A stretch of 64,000 nucleotides of DNA, taken from CBDFHF01 sp965247565 (GTDB taxonomy: Bacteria; Pseudomonadota; Gammaproteobacteria; Methylococcales; Methylomonadaceae). Made by a program: the position numbers and the translations under genes. Location: positions 2,294,001 to 2,358,000 of the forward strand of contig CBDFHF010000003.1 of the NCBI GenBank assembly GCA_965247565.1, given 5' to 3'. Below are positions 1 to 9,114 of the stretch, one piece after another; positions within the stretch are counted from its first letter, which is position 1; the number at the start of each line of letters is the position of its first letter. The notes beneath the pieces were generated by a model. The model searched no databases, had not been told where the DNA came from, and was given only the letters and a program-made list of their open reading frames with translations.

Positions 1-87
1 AGCTTCGGCGTTTTGAAATGACAAAGTCGCCAAACTGGCTATTGCTAAAATAGGCAGTAAGCGGTTATTTCTAATGGAAGTATTCAT
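1..87 (-). CDS. partial exported protein, N-terminus only
   Basis: The minus strand reads ATG at 87-85 and stays open to the window edge for 29 codons. The translation is a textbook Sec signal peptide: a short basic start (MNTSIRNNR), a hydrophobic core (LLPILAIASLATLSF), and an AEA cleavage site right at the edge. A GGAT lies about 7 bases upstream of the ATG as a weak ribosome site. It follows the di-heme peroxidase-like gene in the same direction with a gap of about 155 bases, so the two may be co-transcribed. The mature protein is outside the window and no function can be given. Confidence 0.6.
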   Translation of the reverse strand, partial: MNTSIRNNRLLPILAIASLATLSFQNAEA

Positions 88-242
88 CGGTAAATCCAGA
101 TTAAAAGTTATTATAAAACGGTTTGCTAATTTCATCCGTGTCCTTAGAGTTTCTACAACCGATCGGTTGACTCGCTACAAGCAAAATAAATAATCTTTTG
201 TTCATAGCGAGCCAATTTGCCGGGTGGACGTTATTACAGAGC

Positions 243-2519
243 CTATGGTGCAAGCAACTGATCAAACGGCAATAGCGGTTGCGTTCTGCCATTGGCACCC
301 ACTGCCGGCACAACCAAAAACTCATCCTTGGCTAGAACCGGGCTTAACGGATTGCCAGTAGGGACAAACACATCATTACCTGCATGGCCGTGAGGCACAG
401 TAATTTCGGGATGGTCAAATGGGGCCCTTTCGTAACGAACTCTTTCGTCGGTAAACGTCTTAAAGAATGCAATAATCGCTTTGCGTGATTCTTCAGGTTG
501 TAACGCTATGTTGTTTAGAAATGTGTGCTTATCTGGATTATTAAAGTTTCCTTTTCTTGCGTAAAACTCAAGTACTTGATCCAGATTAGCCATGCTGCCG
601 TTGTGCATGTAAGGCCCGGTCAATTCAACATTCCGCAATGAAGGTATTTTGAATGCTGCTTTTTTATTCACAGCGAGTAAGTGTGGCTTGCTCACCAAAG
701 ATGCGTTTGCTGCAGCTATAGTCGGTATAAAGGCATAGTTGCTATCAATGCAATCTTGATTGCGTAGCAAATTTTCGCGGCTACCGTCTGGTTCTATGCC
801 ATCGCTACTTATAAAGTTAAAAGAACCAAGGTTGGTGTTATTTATTGCTAGTCCTCTGGTAAAAGCGCACGAGTAAACTTTATCGACGCCCGGATCCAGA
901 ATTTTAGACGCATTGCCCAACAAATACTGAACGTATTGATCAGAAAAAGACAACGGATTACCAAAGTCGTCAGTTCCAGCTAAGCCGATATCGGCATTAG
1001 GATCGGCAACCGCAGTATTGGCGAACCCCATATCCATTAATTTTACACCACCACTAGTTGACTCACGAAATACGAGGTTAGCGTATTGATTTATTCCTGA
1101 AAAGGCAGCTTGACCCAGTCCGTTTGGACCATCTGCGCCCATGGCATTTAGTCCAAAGGGTATGCGATCGTTTTCTGGACCGAAATATTTTCCTGGAGTA
1201 GGTGTTACCAATGCGCTATTGGTTGCAATTGCGGATGCGGTCATTAAGGGCCCTGCATGGCAAATAAGGCAATGAGAGGCCTCAAACATTTCCATGCCCA
1301 ATTTCAGCTGGGCAATTTCCTCTGCGGATTTACCCATTCCTTCCCAAGTAGGGCTTAGATCTGCTGGGTCACGGGGCGTTAAGTCAATCGGTGCCTGATT
1401 AGATATCAGAGTGGACTGATACATCTGCAACGCAACGCCAAAAAATAGTGAAAAATTCGCTTCCACTTGGTTATAAGGCATTTGGCCTGGTCCCGGTACA
1501 CCAAACTCACCTAGAGACAGGTAAGACCAGTATTTTGGGTTAAATGCTTTGGTAATCATAGCTTTATAGCTAGTGTTCAGTCCTGGTTTTAATGAGCCAG
1601 GAGTACTAAATGTTAAATTTAATGGTCCAAACACACTGTCTTGCGCATCCACTTTTTGATTCTGCAATGGCTTGCGCATTAATAGTTTTCTTCCGATTGC
1701 GGCGAGATTGCGACCTCTGCAGCTCATCTCGGACTCGTTAAGAGGAGGGGCAACTGATAAAGACGCTAAGGATGAGTTTATCAGGTGTAATCTTTGCTTT
1801 TGAACAGATCGGGAGCCTGTTTTCACCCATATACCCGCACTCGGGTCTCGCTCTCCCCATGGGCTACTGCCATTAAAAATATTGTTGGCCCGGCCATCCC
1901 AGAAGTTTCTGTAATTGAAGACCGCATTGATCACCGTAGGTGCATTTCTGGGTTCAACCCTGCGTGTGCCCGTTGTTCCGATATGAAATATGGGGTCGGC
2001 GCTGCGGTCACAAGTGTCATTTCCGCTAGTAAATTGATTGGCGCCCTTAAATTCGCCGCTAAATGTGCCTGCTGAGGCAACGACATCATCCGTGCTATGT
2101 TTCACCCCGCTAGCTTGTCTTAGAGGATCGTTAAAAGCATGTAGGGGAAAGTCTGACAGTTTTAATGTGTGGTTGGCACCGCCAGCACCAGACTGCAAGG
2201 TATCAAAGATTTTGCCACTGGCGTTGCTGCTTTTTTCCCCAGGGTTAATTTGATTTTTCACCCGGCCATCTGCCCCGGCATGAAAATGACAAGAGCCACA
2301 GGACATACCATCGCTACCGACGTTCATGTCCCAAAATAGTGCTTTTCCTAGAGCGATAGCCATATTTTTGTCGACCACGATAGGGCTAGGTCCATCAACA
2401 AGACCTGGTACCGGTGGAATGGGGGCATCGATCAATGACATGGGTTTAGGGCCATGAGCAAAGACGGTTTGCGTCAGCACCAAGCTGGTCCCTAAAACAA
2501 TTTTTATAATGCGCTTCAT
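243..2519 (-). CDS. di-heme cytochrome c peroxidase / MauG-like protein
   Basis: The 758-residue product begins with a signal peptide (MKRIIKIVLG to VFAHG), so it acts in the periplasm or at the surface. Two c-type heme motifs are visible, CGSCH at residues 74-78 and CLICH at 417-421. The stretch RNFWDGRA and the late motif PSLRNVELTGPYMHNG are hallmarks of the bacterial di-heme peroxidase/MauG superfamily. It is about twice the length of classical CcpA (around 330 residues), because of long insertions between the hemes and a C-terminal extension. Enzymes of this superfamily reduce peroxide or modify partner proteins by oxidation; the substrate here is unknown. Next to it are PEP-CTERM genes rather than a recognisable partner such as mauA or mbnP. 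The family call is firm and the reaction is not. Confidence 0.85.
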   Translation of the reverse strand: MKRIIKIVLGTSLVLTQTVFAHGPKPMSLIDAPIPPVPGLVDGPSPIVVDKNMAIALGKALFWDMNVGSDGMSCGSCHFHAGADGRVKNQINPGEKSSNASGKIFDTLQSGAGGANHTLKLSDFPLHAFNDPLRQASGVKHSTDDVVASAGTFSGEFKGANQFTSGNDTCDRSADPIFHIGTTGTRRVEPRNAPTVINAVFNYRNFWDGRANNIFNGSSPWGERDPSAGIWVKTGSRSVQKQRLHLINSSLASLSVAPPLNESEMSCRGRNLAAIGRKLLMRKPLQNQKVDAQDSVFGPLNLTFSTPGSLKPGLNTSYKAMITKAFNPKYWSYLSLGEFGVPGPGQMPYNQVEANFSLFFGVALQMYQSTLISNQAPIDLTPRDPADLSPTWEGMGKSAEEIAQLKLGMEMFEASHCLICHAGPLMTASAIATNSALVTPTPGKYFGPENDRIPFGLNAMGADGPNGLGQAAFSGINQYANLVFRESTSGGVKLMDMGFANTAVADPNADIGLAGTDDFGNPLSFSDQYVQYLLGNASKILDPGVDKVYSCAFTRGLAINNTNLGSFNFISSDGIEPDGSRENLLRNQDCIDSNYAFIPTIAAANASLVSKPHLLAVNKKAAFKIPSLRNVELTGPYMHNGSMANLDQVLEFYARKGNFNNPDKHTFLNNIALQPEESRKAIIAFFKTFTDERVRYERAPFDHPEITVPHGHAGNDVFVPTGNPLSPVLAKDEFLVVPAVGANGRTQPLLPFDQLLAP

Positions 2520-2594
2520 TTTTTAACCTCGTTGATTTTTTTGTACCCTAAAATTCAGATCAGTGGCAAGCAGGTGATTTATGACGATATGCAA

Positions 2595-2628
2595 AACAAG
2601 TCCACCAACATTTTTTGGTGGACTTGTT
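2595..2628 (-). terminator. hairpin terminator after the PEP-CTERM gene
   Basis: A perfect 14-bp stem (AACAAGTCCACCAA / TTGGTGGACTTGTT) with a 6-base loop lies 51 bases past the stop of the 2679-3689 gene. On the minus strand it is followed by a T-rich stretch (TTTTGC). It also sits upstream of the di-heme gene on the same strand, so it separates the two transcripts. Confidence 0.7.
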
Positions 2629-2678
2629 GCAGAACAAAGCTAATCTAAGAAACTAGCCTAATGACGACAGTCAGCAGT

Positions 2679-3689
2679 TTAAGCGCCGATTTTGTTCTTG
2701 CGGCGACCAAATCCAACCAATCCAGCCATAGCGCTACCAAACAACCAAACCGCACCAGGAACTGGCACAGATGAAACGTTCAATTGGTAGTCATTTCTTG
2801 TTTCAGTCCAGTCGCCGCCTTGAAAACCGCCTAAGAAAATTGTGTAGACTTTGCCAGCTTCTGCGGTAAAGGTGGCACTGTTACCAATGACATCATCCAG
2901 CACAAGAGCTGTTAATCCAGAACCTCCAAAAGGATTATTGGGTGTGATGGGGTTGTCGTTGTTCCCGACTGCTAGCGCGGTGGCTGGATCTACTCCATGC
3001 CAGCCGCTGTGGTGGTTATAATTGCCCGTTCCGGTATTCATGCCTTCGAATACGGTGAAGCCGTAGTCAGGGGTTTCGTCGGTTTGGCCTGTTCCCAACA
3101 GACTTGCAACCGTTAGCGTGACTTGCTGAGTGGCAGTTGATTTAAATAAACCAATATCGGTGTCATGCCTCCAGCCCGTGTCAATGTTGTCATGCCAGGC
3201 ACCTTTCGCTGAATCAATATCAGCGTAGTTGAAGGTGGTGCCATCAGCCAGTAATGTGCCGCCGTATCGCGTATTGGAATCGAGTCTTGAAATGACAGCG
3301 CTTTCTCCTGCACCAATGACAGCGGTCCAATTTAAAGTTTGAGTGCCTGTATAGTTAAAGTTTGAATCAGTGCGAGCATCGTTACCGACCCAGGCCACTG
3401 CGGCCCCTCCCTTATAAACGCCACTAACCACTTTATTAGCATTATTACTAGTACTAGGGCCGTTACCGCAAGAGCTACCAGCTACGCCACACGTATTTAC
3501 ATCGGTTCTCATCCAGCCATCGGTGCCATTACCACCAGAAAACAGTGAATGTGGTGCTGGGCGGTCATGGTTAAACGCATTATAAGAAGTGGTTGATGCT
3601 GATGCGGTAGAAACCGAGCCAGCTGTTAAAGCAGCACCTGCGATCGCTAATGTGACAGCGTTAGCTAATTTTGTTTTTGTAAAAGACAT
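2679..3689 (-). CDS. PEP-CTERM-sorted exported protein
   Basis: The 336-residue protein has an N-terminal signal peptide (MSFTKTKLANAVTLAIAGAALTA, residues 1-23, ending near STASA). It ends in a PEP-CTERM-type tail: VPVPGAVWLFGSAMAGLVGF followed by the basic GRRKNK. Such tails are known to be recognised by an exosortase and to direct proteins to the surface or extracellular polymer; no exosortase gene lies in this window. The body is Asn/Gly/Thr-rich with no recognised catalytic motif. It is a paralog of the next gene (3994-4830): both have DxAKGAW, HxTDxGLFKS and an NHH motif in the same order. Function unknown. Confidence 0.85.
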   Translation of the reverse strand: MSFTKTKLANAVTLAIAGAALTAGSVSTASASTTSYNAFNHDRPAPHSLFSGGNGTDGWMRTDVNTCGVAGSSCGNGPSTSNNANKVVSGVYKGGAAVAWVGNDARTDSNFNYTGTQTLNWTAVIGAGESAVISRLDSNTRYGGTLLADGTTFNYADIDSAKGAWHDNIDTGWRHDTDIGLFKSTATQQVTLTVASLLGTGQTDETPDYGFTVFEGMNTGTGNYNHHSGWHGVDPATALAVGNNDNPITPNNPFGGSGLTALVLDDVIGNSATFTAEAGKVYTIFLGGFQGGDWTETRNDYQLNVSSVPVPGAVWLFGSAMAGLVGFGRRKNKIGA

Positions 3690-3936
3690 TGTTTTTCCTC
3701 GTTGTTTAAATTCAATCTGAGATTAATGCTGAGTGAGTTTAGATGTCATTCATTAAAGACAACTTCCGCCCATTTCAGCAAAGCTCAAAAATAAGCTTTC
3801 CTAACATGCGTTGCACAGGTTGAATATTTTTTTCAATCTGCACTATATCTGCTGAGCAAATAATGCACCATTTCTAAATAACTTCCTCCTTCAGTATTCT
3901 GGTTTTGTACTGATTTGATTGCAAATAAAATAATCT

Positions 3937-3974
3937 GTTGTCACATAGCTTCATAGCTTGAGATATGTGACAAC
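3937..3974 (-). terminator. hairpin terminator after the second PEP-CTERM gene
   Basis: GTTGTCACATA and TATGTGACAAC form a perfect 11-bp stem around a 16-base loop, 20 bases past the stop of the 3994-4830 gene. On the minus strand the sequence after the stem is T-rich (ATTATTTTATTT). Confidence 0.7.
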
Positions 3975-3993
3975 CTATTGTTCATACGATGAA

Positions 3994-4830
3994 CTACCCT
4001 CGGTGGCGCTTAAAACCGACTAAACCGGCAATCGCACTTCCAAACAGCCATACTGCGCCTGGAACGGGTACTGTTGTTAAACTTACGGAATAACCGGCGT
4101 GTGGGCTGAAATTGTCATTACCGGCATTGCCACCTAATAATATGGAGTAAACCTGCCCGGCATTGGCATGGAAAGTGATGCCGTTGATGGCGTCTACGGT
4201 AGCATCGTGAGTCAAATAAGTTAAATTATTACTTCCCAGCGGATTATTGCTGTCAAAAGGGGTGTGATCATCCCCTGTGCAGGACGGGCAATTCCAGGTG
4301 CCATGGTGGTTCCAATCGCCATTCGACATGCCAGTAAATATCGATACTCCGAAATTTGTCCAAGTTTCGTTACTGCCTGTCGGTTGAATCGATGTTAATT
4401 TAAGCGTCACGTCAGTCGCCACATCTGACTTGAATAAGCCAACGTCAGTATTATGGCCCCAGCCGGTGGGCGTTGAAGATGCGTCTTGCCAAGCACCTTT
4501 GGCGGTGTCGATATCAGCCCAAATCTCGTATCGGTTGTGGGCGTCCTGCGATGAAACAGTTAGGTCGTCGCCAGCTGCGCTGATATGGGCAGCCCAATTT
4601 GCTACCAAGGCTGTGGTACCAAATGGAATGGATCCCGACGCCCAAGATGGGTCCAATGCTGACCAGCCGTCTGTCTCACCAGCGCCTTGGTCGCTTACAA
4701 TATTTGAAGCATATGAGTTGTATCTATTGTAGTCAGTACCAGAGGCTACTGCGCTGGATAATCCAGCGATCGAAAGCGCGCTTCCAGTAATCGCAAATGC
4801 AACTGCTTTAGCTATATTGGTTTTTATCAT
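3994..4830 (-). CDS. PEP-CTERM-sorted exported protein, paralog of 2679-3689
   Basis: I place the start at 4830 (MIKTNIAKAVAFAITG), not at the longer in-frame ATG at 4956. GGAG sits 7 bases upstream of 4830, and the signal peptide begins directly there. The product is 278 residues: signal peptide about 1-28 (ending SSAVAS), a secreted domain, and a C-terminal VPVPGAVWLFGSAIAGLVGF plus KRHRG tail. The body aligns by eye with its neighbour (DTAKGAW, HNTDVGLFKS, NHHGTW), so the pair probably arose by tandem duplication. Several His and Cys residues (NCPSC) are present in this copy only. Function unknown. Confidence 0.83.
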   Translation of the reverse strand: MIKTNIAKAVAFAITGSALSIAGLSSAVASGTDYNRYNSYASNIVSDQGAGETDGWSALDPSWASGSIPFGTTALVANWAAHISAAGDDLTVSSQDAHNRYEIWADIDTAKGAWQDASSTPTGWGHNTDVGLFKSDVATDVTLKLTSIQPTGSNETWTNFGVSIFTGMSNGDWNHHGTWNCPSCTGDDHTPFDSNNPLGSNNLTYLTHDATVDAINGITFHANAGQVYSILLGGNAGNDNFSPHAGYSVSLTTVPVPGAVWLFGSAIAGLVGFKRHRG

Positions 4831-5247
4831 AATGTAACTCCAAAAATATTCATTAAATAACGAGGCGAAATTGAAAAAACCGAATGCCTTTATTTGTTTG
4901 GATAAAGGCAACAATAACGAAAAACTTTCACTTTTCACCCTCTTTTCTGTAAGCAATTACTGAGCCATTTTTGTGCAAGGTCGAAAAATATTTTGTGCGC
5001 GTTAGGCTGGGTATCAACAGGCTAAATTTGAGATATTGGTAGAAGTTGGCAATTGTATCAATTACTTATGGAATTAGCTTGAATTCAGGTTAGACAATAA
5101 ATGGCTTAGGTGGATCATTTGAGTCGATCTTTTAGCAGGTTCATGCGATTCTTTCTTGGACTGATCTATTTTTACCTTAAATTACTTAGTTTATTTAAAC
5201 GGACAAGATCGTGCTTGTAATTGCTCGATGCTTTGTATTAGCTACAT
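4831..5247. other. intergenic stretch without a recognised gene
   Basis: About 417 bases, AT-rich, between two minus-strand genes. It contains the ribosome site of the 3994-4830 gene at its left end. I see no convincing reading frame, hairpin or repeat in the rest. Confidence 0.5.
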
Positions 5248-6765
5248 CTAATACCCGAATTTGATCGCATAAGGTTGCAGTATTTTAATTATGGAATCAA
5301 ACTCTCGCTCATAACGGTGCCAGCGCGCAACAGAGGATGAGTACAAAGGTTGTGTAACCTGATTGAAACTGGGGCTGACGATGAGTTTTTTAGCGGCACT
5401 TTGATGAAAATTAACTACGTTAGCATCCCATTCCATACCAAGAAAATCAAACACCTTGCGATAAGTGCTTTCAAACTCTGAAACGGCGTCTTCATAGCGA
5501 AATTCAATAAAATCTAACGTCATAATCTGTTTAATATGCAGCCACCAATCCATAGTTTGGGCGTAAAAATTGGCGGTGCCTTGCCAGCTGAGTAGTTGTA
5601 TGGTCGACGGAGTCGGCGTCATGATTTGCATAAAGCAGCTTAAGCACACATCGCGTGGATCACGCAGAACGAACACCACTTTAGCGTCTGGGAAAATGCA
5701 GTTGATTAAACCCAGGTCAATGGTGTTCATGGTGGTTTTGTCCAGAAAAACAGGACGGTTCATTTTTTCGCCATAGCGTGATTTGGCAAGATCCCAATAA
5801 TACTGTCGTAAATGCATAACACCGTCGAAGTCGATGTTTCTAAGTTGTTCTATGGCTGTGCCGGTGGAGTCGGATATTTTATTAAGTTCGCTGATGACAC
5901 TAGGAATAAAATCGGTTTCATCAGACACAAATACATCAGGATGCGCGCCCAGTACTTCCTGAGTCATGGTGGTGCCGGAACGCAAAAAACCCAGTAAAAA
6001 CACAGGTGCAGGCGAATCAGGGAATGTGTGGTTGGACCAGCGGTTCAATAAGTTTTTATCAAATCCGGCTTTATTAGCGCTAATCATGTTGGGCACAAAG
6101 TTGACATCGTGCTTTTGTACTTCGGGTATTGATGCAGAGGCTTCGGAGGCCGCATGTAAGTGGGCAAATACTTGATCGTAGCTGCGCATTTTATCCAAAA
6201 TTATCGCCAGTTCTTTATGGGCGCGATAGCTTTCTTCTGGCGTTAGCGTGCCTTTAAGAACTGTTTCCAGTCGTTGCTTGGCCGTCTCCCTTTGTCCATC
6301 TGCTGCTTCCAGGGGAGCGAGTAAGATGTTGATGATCGCATTCTGTGGCGCCAACTTTTGCGCATGCTTAGCAGCGGCTAAAGCTGATTTACGTTGGTTT
6401 AGTCTCATATAGGTCACTGCTAATAATCGATAGCCGGCCACCTCGGTACTGTTGATTTGTACGACTTGTTTGGCTATATCCAGCGCTCCTTGATAATCTT
6501 CCCAATGTTGTAACTGCTCGGCTAGCAAAACCGGGAGAGATACGTCTTTAGTTTTTTTTGTGTTCTTAAGCAGTTGTTTTCCCGCGTTACGTAAATGCTG
6601 TAGTCCTTGTTCGCGTTTACCTTGCCAACATAAAGCTTGTCCTAGGCACGAGAGCGCTTGTGCATTTTTTGCATCTTCTTCGACAGCTTTAGTAAACCAG
6701 TTAACCGCATCAAGTACATTTTTTGATTGAATAGCCGCTTGGCCGAGTTGCATAAAAGTGGACAT
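5248..6765 (-). CDS. TPR-repeat sulfotransferase
   Basis: The 505-residue protein has two parts. Residues 1 to about 190 are tetratricopeptide-like helices (for example NAQALSCLGQALCWQGKREQ). Residues about 250-500 are a sulfotransferase domain with the 5'-phosphosulfate loop FLLGFLRSGTT and the 3'-phosphate motif VFVLRDPRDVCLS. Such enzymes transfer sulfate from PAPS to carbohydrate or protein hydroxyls. No signal peptide or membrane segment is visible, so it is probably cytoplasmic. The acceptor is unknown; TPR-sulfotransferase fusions are common near surface-polymer loci, so a polysaccharide or exported protein is possible. APS kinase, which makes PAPS, is encoded about 10 kb away in this window. 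Confidence 0.85.
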   Translation of the reverse strand: MSTFMQLGQAAIQSKNVLDAVNWFTKAVEEDAKNAQALSCLGQALCWQGKREQGLQHLRNAGKQLLKNTKKTKDVSLPVLLAEQLQHWEDYQGALDIAKQVVQINSTEVAGYRLLAVTYMRLNQRKSALAAAKHAQKLAPQNAIINILLAPLEAADGQRETAKQRLETVLKGTLTPEESYRAHKELAIILDKMRSYDQVFAHLHAASEASASIPEVQKHDVNFVPNMISANKAGFDKNLLNRWSNHTFPDSPAPVFLLGFLRSGTTMTQEVLGAHPDVFVSDETDFIPSVISELNKISDSTGTAIEQLRNIDFDGVMHLRQYYWDLAKSRYGEKMNRPVFLDKTTMNTIDLGLINCIFPDAKVVFVLRDPRDVCLSCFMQIMTPTPSTIQLLSWQGTANFYAQTMDWWLHIKQIMTLDFIEFRYEDAVSEFESTYRKVFDFLGMEWDANVVNFHQSAAKKLIVSPSFNQVTQPLYSSSVARWHRYEREFDSIIKILQPYAIKFGY

Positions 6766-6929
6766 AGTGAATGGTTGGGTTGTTGCGAAAGGGTTATTAG
6801 CGTTTGCGGTTTTGGGTGTTATTAACTGTGACTAATGGTACATGATTAAGTGGGGCTGATAAAGGTGACTTAAAATGGTTGAGCTTGGTAAATGCAAGCC
6901 TAAAGTTGCATAAGAATATGGCTGAACAC

Positions 6930-7053
6930 TTAATTAAACTATGTTATTTAACACACTTTTTATGTGTCATATGCCGCATATTTTTCTAGCCCTTTAATGA
7001 CGTGGCCTGCAGCGTGGGGAAAAAATCAAAATTGTGTGATATGACACACTTTT
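6930..7053. repeat. dispersed palindromic repeat, copy A
   Basis: Starts TTAATTAAACTATGTTATTT and ends GTGTGATATGACACACTTTT. It matches two further copies at 20893-21013 and 21122-21247. Each copy has two near-palindromes around GTGTCATATGAC, one on each side of a variable middle. This copy is the least symmetric in the middle. It fills much of the 434-base gap between the divergent sulfotransferase and apbE genes, so it could be a mobile miniature element or hold regulatory sites for both. Confidence 0.75.
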
Positions 7054-7199
7054 CTAAATGAGCATCAAGATTGCTTTTAGAGTTAATAGAAAACGGATTG
7101 TGCCGAAATCCACTCAGTAAATAAACAATTCCGAGGAGCGCCGCTCGAAATGTCAAGTTAGTCCCTGTAAACTGACCATTTTGTTTTATAAGCACAGCC

Positions 7200-8120
7200 A
7201 TGCCATTAAAGTTACACCGTTTCCCGTTTCGCGCCATGGGGTCTCCATGCGAAATACAGTTGTATGCCGAGGACAAAAAACGCGCAGAATGCGTTGCTGA
7301 TGAAGCCATGGCTGATGTGTGGCGCATAGAAGCGCGTTATTCTAGATACCGCGAAGACAGTGTTTTGTCTGCCATTAATCGCGCTGCGGCTGAAGGCGGA
7401 GTGATAGCAATAGATTCTGAAACCGCCGCTTTACTTAATTATGCCGATACTTGTTTTCAGCAAAGCCATGGTTTGTTTGATATTACGTCCGGTGTATTGC
7501 GCAAAGCTTGGGATTTTAAATCTCAAAAAATACCTACAAAAGCCGTTATTAAACAATTATTAACCGTCGTTGGTTGGGATAAAGTGCAATTGAGCACTGA
7601 GCAAATTCGCTTTAGCTGTCCTGGCATGCAATTGGATTTTGGAGGGATTGGTAAAGAATATGCGGTAGATCGGGCTGCGACTATTTGTCGAGAGCAAGGC
7701 CTTACCAATGGCTTGGTCGACTTAGGTGGTGATATAAAAATTATTGGACCTCATGCTGATGGCAGGCCTTGGATCGTCGGTATACGCCACCCACGCGAGC
7801 CTGGTGCCCTGTTGGCTAATGTCAATGTATATGCAGGTGCAGTCGCCAGTAGTGGTGATTATGAGCGTTGTATTGTAGTCAACGGTCGTCGTTATGGACA
7901 TGTGTTAAATCCCAAAACCGGCTGGCCTGTTAATGGCCTGATAGGCGTGACGGTATTGGCTGAACATTGTGTGCTGGCAGGTAGTGCCTGCACGATTGGG
8001 ATGTTGCTGGAAAGCAAGGGTAGTCAGTGGTTAGAAGAGCTGGGATTGCAACATATTTGGATGGACCCAAGTGGTAGAGTAGGTGGGCAGTTAGCTGGGG
8101 TTAAAGAGGTTGGTGGTTAA
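7200..8120 (+). CDS. apbE: FAD:protein FMN transferase (ApbE family)
   Basis: The 306-residue product shows ApbE motifs in order: FRAMGSPCEIQLY near the N-terminus, LDFGGIGKEYAVDRAA, GLVDLGGDIKIIG, AVASSGDYER, and HVLNPKTGWPV. ApbE enzymes split FAD and attach FMN through a phosphoester to Ser/Thr of target proteins such as NqrC/RnfG or extracytoplasmic flavoproteins. No signal peptide or lipobox is seen, unlike many ApbE proteins, so export is uncertain. No FMN-acceptor gene of the Nqr/Rnf type is next to it. The TlpA-DUF4266-DUF3570 genes at 13767-17039 are, from memory, frequent ApbE neighbours, so this may be a split cluster. The ribosome site before 7200 is weak; the next ATG (7236) would remove the conserved start. 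Confidence 0.9.
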   Translation: MPLKLHRFPFRAMGSPCEIQLYAEDKKRAECVADEAMADVWRIEARYSRYREDSVLSAINRAAAEGGVIAIDSETAALLNYADTCFQQSHGLFDITSGVLRKAWDFKSQKIPTKAVIKQLLTVVGWDKVQLSTEQIRFSCPGMQLDFGGIGKEYAVDRAATICREQGLTNGLVDLGGDIKIIGPHADGRPWIVGIRHPREPGALLANVNVYAGAVASSGDYERCIVVNGRRYGHVLNPKTGWPVNGLIGVTVLAEHCVLAGSACTIGMLLESKGSQWLEELGLQHIWMDPSGRVGGQLAGVKEVGG

Positions 8121-8161
8121 ATCTTAACAATTGATCTGTTTATCGATAAAACAAAAAATAA

Positions 8162-8199
8162 AAGCGTGCATTTGCATTGCACAAATACACGCCACGCTT
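8162..8199 (-). terminator. hairpin followed by T-run on the minus strand
   Basis: AAGCGTG (8162-8168) pairs with CACGCTT (8193-8199), with additional inner pairing (GTGCATTTG / CAAATACAC). On the minus strand the stem is followed by TTTATTTTTTG, a good intrinsic terminator shape. It lies 157 bases past the stop of the minus-strand gene at 8356, and may also limit apbE transcription from the other side. Confidence 0.5.
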
Positions 8200-8270
8200 A
8201 AAAAATTTCCAAATAAACTGCCCAACAACATTTTTTGCAAGAACAAAATAAAACGCTTGTACAGTTTGTG

Positions 8271-8315
8271 CTGATTCCATTCATGGTTCTAAAGGATCGC
8301 CATGAACGGAATCAG
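8271..8315. terminator. long hairpin between convergent genes
   Basis: CTGATTCCATTCATGG and CCATGAACGGAATCAG form a 16-bp stem with a single wobble pair and a 13-base loop. It lies between the ends of apbE (plus) and the PEP-CTERM gene (minus, stop at 8356). A short T-run follows on the plus strand (AGATTTTT at about 8322). Probably a bidirectional terminator. Confidence 0.55.
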
Positions 8316-8355
8316 CTATTCAGATTTTTCCTTCTAAAAAGGCAAGTTAAACGAT

Positions 8356-9114
8356 TTAGATAAATCGTTTTTTCTTGCCCATGGCCAAAAAGCCCATCAA
8401 ACCTGTACCGAATAGCCAAACGGCAGCAGGAACAGGCACGTTAGAAGGTGGTACAGCAGCATTGACTGTTACGTTATCCAAAGTCATACCATAGACCTTT
8501 GCGTCATTTTCTGTTGGGGTTTGTTGAAAGCCATTGTAATGAATCCAGACAGCTTTGACGTTGTTCCAAGTGTCATCAAAAACCACGGTATCATCAAAAC
8601 CATTATTAATGGTTTTGCGGACTATGTCAGGGCCGCTATTGGCAGCGGTATCCAGTCCGGGATTTAACGCAGAACTATAACCTAAAATTTCCCAGAAATC
8701 GTTAGGCCCAGAGTCGGGGTTATGATCTGCATCAATAGCTGCTGAAAAATCTAAAGAAGTGAGTTTAAAAGCTGTGCTGTCTTGGGCTCTAATGTAGATC
8801 CCAGAAGAGTCAGCATGGTAGCCTAAAACTCTGGCGCCGGTCGGGCCATCGCGATGTAAGTGAGCAGTAGGATTTGAAGTGTCTTGGACGATGCCAACAG
8901 CTAAGCCACTCTCATAGTAACATCCAGCTAATCCAGATCCGCTGCATTTACCATCCGCCGCCGGTGGGGCATTGTTTGCAAAACCTGCATACGAACCTAC
9001 AGTCATGTTTTCAAAGGTCACTACTGAGGTATTGGTAATTGCCGCATTGGCGGCACCCGTTGCAACTGCAGAAGCAGCGAACAACAAACTAGTTACAAAT
9101 TTTGAAGATTTCAT
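8356..9114 (-). CDS. PEP-CTERM-sorted exported protein
   Basis: 252 residues with signal peptide MKSSKFVTSLLFAASAVATGAANA and a C-terminal VPVPAAVWLFGTGLMGFLAM plus KKKRF tail. A GAGGA ribosome site 7 bases before the start supports 9114. The body contains CYYESGLAVG, AHLHRDG, YHADSSGIYIRA and AVWIHYNG. These recur in the protein at 11622-12347, which lacks the sorting tail. The fold is probably a secreted beta-sandwich, but I recognise no catalytic motif. Function unknown. Confidence 0.85.
   Translation of the reverse strand: MKSSKFVTSLLFAASAVATGAANAAITNTSVVTFENMTVGSYAGFANNAPPAADGKCSGSGLAGCYYESGLAVGIVQDTSNPTAHLHRDGPTGARVLGYHADSSGIYIRAQDSTAFKLTSLDFSAAIDADHNPDSGPNDFWEILGYSSALNPGLDTAANSGPDIVRKTINNGFDDTVVFDDTWNNVKAVWIHYNGFQQTPTENDAKVYGMTLDNVTVNAAVPPSNVPVPAAVWLFGTGLMGFLAMGKKKRFI

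Noticed and set aside
101..325. 74-codon minus-strand frame near the left edge
   Set aside because: Overlaps both the cut-off exported protein and the end of the di-heme gene in other frames; no support.
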